DNA from: Xestospongia bergquistia
Taxonomy: Eukaryota > Porifera > Demospongiae > Haplosclerida > Petrosiidae
Assembly (NCBI GenBank): GCA_963965975.1
Contig: OZ014421.1
Location: forward strand, 6,003,001-6,067,000
DNA length: 64,000 bases
Direction of reading: 5' to 3'
The notes below the pieces were generated by a model, which ran no database searches, had not been told where the DNA came from, and worked only from the letters and a program-made list of their open reading frames with translations. Both the position numbers and the translations under genes were made by a program. This document shows, piece by piece, positions 58,774-64,000 of this stretch (positions are counted from its first letter, which is position 1; each line of letters starts with the position of its first letter).

Positions 58774-60707
58774 TTATACTATTTGGCTATCAGATGATTT
58801 TATTATAATAACACAGTATACTAACATGCATATAACTATGACTATTATTAGAACAAATAATATTATTGAAATGGAAACTGTAATAGCTATTATAGTTATA
58901 CTGTTTCCAGATGTTCTCATTGTAGTCATGGTACCAGTTGAAGTCATTGTAGCAGTTGACGTCATTGTAGTAGTGATATCAGTAGTTGTAGTAGCTATAA
59001 GAAAGTAATTAAAAACAAATTCACTTCCTTACCACATGTTAGGCTATTAGATTTTCATATTATGTAATATCAGTTTAAGTAGGTTATTATAATTGTGCAT
59101 TAAAATATGCAACATTGTTGATAATCAGTATAAAAGAGTATAATATAGTCAATAGAGTTTAGAACACATAATTGGTAATAATCAGTAATAATAATATAAT
59201 TCATACCTGTTACAAATAGTTGTACTGTTCCTATTAGAGTGCTGCCATTTATACTACAAGTATAGACACCCTCATCATCAGTAGTTGTTGATATAATAGT
59301 CAGTTCACTGAGAATACTGCTCTCCAGACTATTTCCTCCTCTCTGAGATTGACCTGGACCTTCACGTTCATCAATATCATACTGATCAAGGGAGTCATTA
59401 ATTGGAGATCCTGTCATATTATTTGTCCATATTATCTCATAGTAGGTGGGTAAGTAACCAGTAAATATACACTGTAGTCTAGCATTATTTGATGACTGTA
59501 TAGTCACTGGACTATTAGTAGATACCATACCTGTATAAAGTAATGAGTGAACTTATATGAATGAAGACTACATTATTGGTAAGTTATTACATTCAAATGA
59601 TTACTGTAGAAACAACTTATATGTAACTAATAATGAATTTATGGAAAGGGTCTGTGTTTTACACATACTAATATGGATAACTAATAATTCTTACCATCTA
59701 ATGTTAGAGAGATGGTAGTAGAAGTCCTATGTTTAGTAAACTCTGAGTTACTATACTCAGCAGTACAAGTATAGGTTCCATTATCATCAGAGCTCAGTCT
59801 ATTAATAGATAGGATACTAGTACGAGTTGTATCAGCATAAAAGGCTTTTGTTTTGCCACTAGTTACTGCTGGTCCAGTCCAAGATGACCAACTAAATGAT
59901 CCATTATTAGCTATTGTACAGTTCAGTTGTATTGAAGACTGTAGAGTGGATGGACCATATTGTAAGGACTGATATGGTACTGTAAACTCAATAGGACTAT
60001 TATCAACATTAGTACCTAGAGAGAGTAAAGTATTATATTTGTCATTAGTATAATGAGGTATTACTTACTTGTACCAGAGAAGAAAGTAAGTTCACTTAAA
60101 AAGGTTTGGGTGATTTGATATGAAGTGAAATCAAAATGGAGACGAAAGAATTGGTATCCACTTAAAGTGACAGGACTTGTTGTTATAATTAATGGTATAA
60201 CTAGAACTTGATCATCAGTTTGTGAAAACTCTGAATTATCAGTAAATGAGTATTCTATTGGATTAAAATTTCGGCCATCAAAAGACACACTGGTACTAAT
60301 GGCAGGTAGTCCATATCCAGCACTGGGATTGCTACAGAAATAAATATTTGCTTGAGTGAAGGTAAATTCACCTGTCCCAAAATTAAATTCCAAATTAAAG
60401 CTATTATTCCATCCCATAAAGTTAGCAACATCAAATGTCACTCCTTCATTAGTGACATTATTAGTTAGTCTGACATTTGATGGACATCTTCTGAGATTAC
60501 TACTGTCTCCTAGGTTACAGTCACGAGTAAATATACCACATTCATAAGTAGTTGGTGGAGTGACCAGATAAGTAATTGGTATACCTGTAGTAAAAGTGAA
60601 GTCTTGCATGTCGTAACAATTGTATTTTACAACTCACATTCTTTAGCAGAACAGAAGGTATAAAAGCAAAGTAAGGTAAAGAAAACCACTAAAACCATCC
60701 TTTCCAT
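58774..60707 (-). CDS. Kinase-less divergent DS-like + 2 Ig receptor, 483 aa
   Basis: Minus-strand exons 60707-60638, 60584-60069, 60015-59695, 59530-59207 and 58994-58774; all phase 1, 1,452 bases, no internal stop. Leader MERMVLVVFFTLLCFYTFCS. The exon 2 domain (172 residues) ends FRLHFDFTSYQITQTFLSEL, the same closing strand as the DS-like domains, but has extra cysteines (YECGIFTRDCNL, RRCPSNV). Ig1 has LNCTI ... FSWSSW ... YTCTA; Ig2 has LQCIFTGYLPT ... EIIWTN ... YTCSI. The stalk is short with repeated TMTST, then a membrane helix and only about 10 cytoplasmic residues (IIIKSSDSQIV). A GTATAA near the stop could be a weak donor, but no kinase exon lies downstream before the next gene. 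Likely a distant paralog of the same family. Confidence 0.7.
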
Positions 60708-62162
60708 TGTAAGATACTAGAGTCATCACCACCTCTCTAATTAATTAAAAGCACATTTATTGGAAAAAACTGTCAGTATAACTATGAATAGTGTCAAAGT
60801 GTTACTATAAATAGTGCCATGGTACATTCTAATTTTAGATTTTAATAAAGTCTGACCTTTGTTTAGAGACTATCAATGTTGTGATAGCATAGCACATGAA
60901 GGGATTCTTGATCTAATGTTTGTAAACTTTTTTGAGTTTAGTACTTGTATAAGCACTAGTTTCAAAACCAAAGTACTCTTCTTTACAAAACCTCTTGTCA
61001 AATGTAAAAGATTGAGTACATGTACTAAAATTAACATCACAATCTCTACAATTAATGTAGACCCCTTGAGAGCTGCATTAGAGGCCCTGAAAATTGAAAA
61101 TCACCTGGTATGGGGTCCTTTTTGTTTCTGTATATATACAACACAACACAACAAACATTAAAATTAAGTATAGTTACATATTATAACGAACTTTAATCAT
61201 TGCAGTCATTCCCTCCCCCTCTCAACAGCCTTGTTCATGTGTTTCCAATGAAGTTATACTATCCGAATTTTGTATGGTGTAGAATATGTCAGAATAAAAA
61301 AATGGAAAATATTTGTAGGCTTGCATCCCAGAACGATAGGTTGTATAATGAATATTCCTGGAGTGTGATTTTCTGGGAACAATAGAAAGCACACTTTCTA
61401 TTCCTTGATCAACTTGATACTTGAAGCATGTGGCCATGAATCTATATAAGAAAAATAGGCAATTTGAAAGAATAATGAAGATTAAACTTATTGGAATAAA
61501 AGTATAAATAATTGTAGTACAATAACAAATATGCTACTTTAAAATAATGAGATTCATAGCTGTGGTTGAGTTGTCAATTACCATACTCCACCCATGTGGG
61601 ATAATAGTGCTAATTGTATTACTGCTAGCAGACTCTAGTTAAGAAGATTGATTCTCCTTGTTGAGGTAAGTTTCTTTTATTCTTTTCTAGCTTCTATTTA
61701 ATTCATTAGATTAGAATCTAGTTGCATCTAGTATAGATTATAAATAGTGATAACATTTAGCTCTTAATATAAACAATAGTGTTTTGTTATTGAATGATTT
61801 CAGGGCTTTTAATATTATTTAATAACTAACTCGACGATCTCCTTTAAAAATTGCTATCTGTTATCAAAATTATCCATTAAAGGAATACAATGGCATCTGT
61901 AGTCTCTCATTCCTTTGGGACTAATTCAGTATCACCTATTTATTCTTTCAGTCTTGTAGTCAACAAAAAACTGAATATAATTATAAATATAAATATATAA
62001 TTATATATATATATATATTATTACATTTAAATGTTATAATAACTTCTTTTAATTCATTATTACATCTAAATATATCAAGTTCTTTCCTGCTATAGCAATA
62101 GATACATCTTCAGATTGTTTAACTACTTCTGTTATATTTTTTACATATCTACTTTAGGAATC
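60708..62162. other. Divergent intergenic region, no gene seen
   Basis: Between the minus-strand receptor starting at 60,707 and the plus-strand gene starting at 62,163, so it should contain both promoters. Open frames at 60,859-61,161 and 61,200-61,437 have no family signature. A short TA-rich tract lies near 61,990-62,020. Confidence 0.45.
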
Positions 62163-62361
62163 ATGAGACATCTCACAGGATGTAGTAACTTGATACTAGT
62201 GTTAGTTCTATGGATTGAGTTGTTATCACTTGGTAAGTATTAGTATTGAACATTATACATTAACAAACAAAGTAACAAACATTAACAAAGTAAATAATAT
62301 CAGTACATGTGTGAATATTTTATTAGAAATTAGCACAATTTTGTTGGTTTGTTCCAGGTAA

Positions 62362-62403
<42 letters not shown>

Positions 62404-63755
62404 CTAGTTTTCTTAATGTAAGTAGTGTTACTTAAGCAAAATGTCACACATGTAACATTACTAGGAAAAGAATATGATTTTAATGCCTCTATTAACATAA
62501 TTGAACAGTTGCTATTTATATCCATTCATTTACTAGGTGATTCAGGCATTAGTGTACCAAGGTCCTCAGTATTAAGGGGTAACAATCCTAATTCTATACA
62601 ATCTTTTGTGTCTGTTGTTTGTACCATTGATGGACCACTGGATAACTTGAACATAAGATGGCGATTTAAAGATCAGATATATAATAGTTCTACTCAAGGA
62701 CGAGTAACAATTTTAAATGGGACTACCCCTGATAATGGCAATAATTTTACAACAATTTTTATTAATCCTGCTTCTTATCAAGACAATGGTACATATTATT
62801 GTGAAATTAGAGACATGACCGATCAAGGAACAAATTGGATGTCGGCCAGAGTTGATTTAACTCTTTTAGGTAAATCTATAATGTATGACTCAATGTAGTG
62901 ACTATTACTGTGTATATTATATAATGTATGCCAAATGTTATGATTTGTAAGAGAGAGAGAGACAATTAGTAAACTCTTGTTCTCTCTCGCTGATCTCTCT
63001 CAAAACTTATTAACATTGCAATAACCTACTAATAGTTAAGCTGACACAATATCAGTTCTTGTCTAATCATAGCCCTATAGATAATTATGTCACTACTATT
63101 GTTGTCATATTATACTAACATTAGTACTACTGATACATTATATATACATATATATACATATTAATATTAATACATATAATACTATATTATTATAAGCCAA
63201 ATCATTTTCCCAGTAATAAATATTATTATCTTACTATTCCATAGTAGTATGGGACTCACTCTAATCTCTGCTTATTAGATGAGTAAACAAAATTAAAAAC
63301 AAGACTAAATTTCACACTATATTATAATGGTGTATTGTATAAAAAAACTAATAGTATATTTCTCTACCAGTTTGGTATCTTAGCTGTAAAGAACAAAGTG
63401 TCTACTTAATACAGACTCCAAATTTCTATTAACCTTTATCTTATAGAAGTGTCTTGTAACTAATGGTTGTCATGGATACCCCAACAGTTAGACTATTACA
63501 TTAACACTCTCTAACATGTGATACTAGATAAACCAATTATATTTGTAGTCATAATATAAAACAATAACTGAATAGACCAGAAGTTGTTTTCTGTTTTGAA
63601 GACTTTTGTGTTGAATTGATGTGTATAGACTGAATAGACTATGATATAGACATAATACTGACCTTATATACATAGTGTTAATTAATGCAGAACAATGTGT
63701 GAACAGAAAACACTGTCAGTAATTGTGCATTGACTGTGTTTGTTTTTGAGTAATG

Positions 63756-63835
<80 letters not shown>

Positions 63836-64000
63836 ACATCTTGAACCAGGCACTGATAGAACTGTACATGATACTATGACTTCAACAGAGCTTACATGTG
63901 ACATGGCTGGATATGTTCCTCCCAATACCTCGCTTCGTTGGTATCGTAACAACCAGTTAATTGAAAATAATACCAAATATACCACTATCTATAGATCAGG
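62163..64000 (+). CDS. Ig-domain receptor or adhesion gene, 5' part, cut by the window end
   Basis: Exons 62163-62232 (signal peptide MRHLTGCSNLILVLVLWIEL), 62537-62869 (Ig domain: VSVVCTIDGPLDN, IRWRFKD, NGTYYCEIRD) and 63835 to the window end (second Ig domain: TELTCDMAGYVPPNTSLRWY). All junctions are phase 1, like the RTK genes. There is no DS-like exon between leader and first Ig, so the plan differs from its neighbours. The second Ig resembles the RTK Ig2 (GYVPPN versus GYLPPN). Whether a kinase follows cannot be seen. Introns are longer here (304 and 965 bases). Confidence 0.7.
62365..62399. repeat. (TA)n microsatellite in intron 1
   Basis: About 35 bases of TA repeat inside the first intron of the Ig gene. 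Confidence 0.85.
63758..63832 (+). repeat. (CT)n microsatellite forming the polypyrimidine tract of a 3' splice site
   Basis: About 75 bases of uninterrupted CT, followed immediately by the AG acceptor at 63,833-63,834 and the second Ig exon. The tract replaces the usual short T-rich acceptor. Confidence 0.85.

Noticed and set aside
63716-63985. Minus-strand frame with a long Arg-Glu repeat
   Set aside because: Translation of the (CT)n microsatellite; the plus strand has a good acceptor and an Ig exon.
1-64000. Bacterial-style operons, ribosome binding sites and rho-independent terminators
   Set aside because: The window is eukaryotic: spliced genes, TATA-like boxes and transposons. tRNA or rRNA genes were not recognised.

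Overview
This window looks like an AT-rich, intron-containing metazoan genome, most likely a demosponge. Introns are mostly 45-100 bp. The dominant gene type is a receptor tyrosine kinase (RTK) with two Ig-like domains, a Ser/Thr/Pro-rich stalk, one membrane segment and a tyrosine kinase. Sponge RTKs with this layout are known from Geodia, and Amphimedon has a very large tyrosine-kinase expansion; the species assignment is my inference. The gene plan is constant. Exon 1 encodes a signal peptide. Exon 2 encodes about 169 residues ending in a discoidin-like strand similar to the membrane-proximal DS-like domain of discoidin domain receptors (DDRs). Exons 3 and 4 each encode one Ig domain. Exon 5 encodes stalk, membrane segment, juxtamembrane region and kinase. 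All introns are phase 1. The kinase is DDR-like (EYMENGDLNQFL, HRDLASRN, DFGLSRDLYDSxYY, PIRWM).

Layout. 1-17,150 is a tandem array of decayed kinase-less units: A type (leader MLTVFTAV), B type (leader MLTAFAV) and D-type remnants (a different stalk and juxtamembrane region). It contains a palindromic inverted duplication at about 4.1-7.3 kb. 17,157-23,138 is a hAT-like DNA transposon with a Ty3/gypsy-type LTR element nested inside it; together they split the 5' flank of the next unit. 23,159-25,048 is an intact-looking kinase-less receptor of 552 aa. 25.4-26.9 kb is a decayed D unit. 27,362-46,925 holds the kinase-bearing genes: RTK1 (939 aa), a pseudogene (RTK2), RTK3 (damaged ectodomain, intact kinase exon), RTK4 (889 aa) and RTK5 (923 aa). 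46.9-52.0 kb has no recognised gene. 51,995-53,755 is RTK6, a more divergent kinase with no ectodomain exons in sight. On the minus strand, 57,248-55,370 and 60,707-58,774 are two kinase-less receptors of the same five-exon plan (518 and 483 aa). 62,163-64,000+ starts another Ig-domain gene that runs off the window.

Reading together: this is a rapidly turning-over cluster in which complete kinases, kinase-less membrane receptors and dead copies share nearly identical ectodomains and a shared core-promoter block. All B units carry the same in-frame 1,050-bp kinase deletion, which keeps the native stop. The kinase-less members are therefore candidates for decoy or co-receptor versions of the neighbouring kinases. 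Ligand and function cannot be read from the sequence.

Protein lengths come from my hand splicing at GT/AG sites with phase checks. No alignment, HMM or expression evidence was available.
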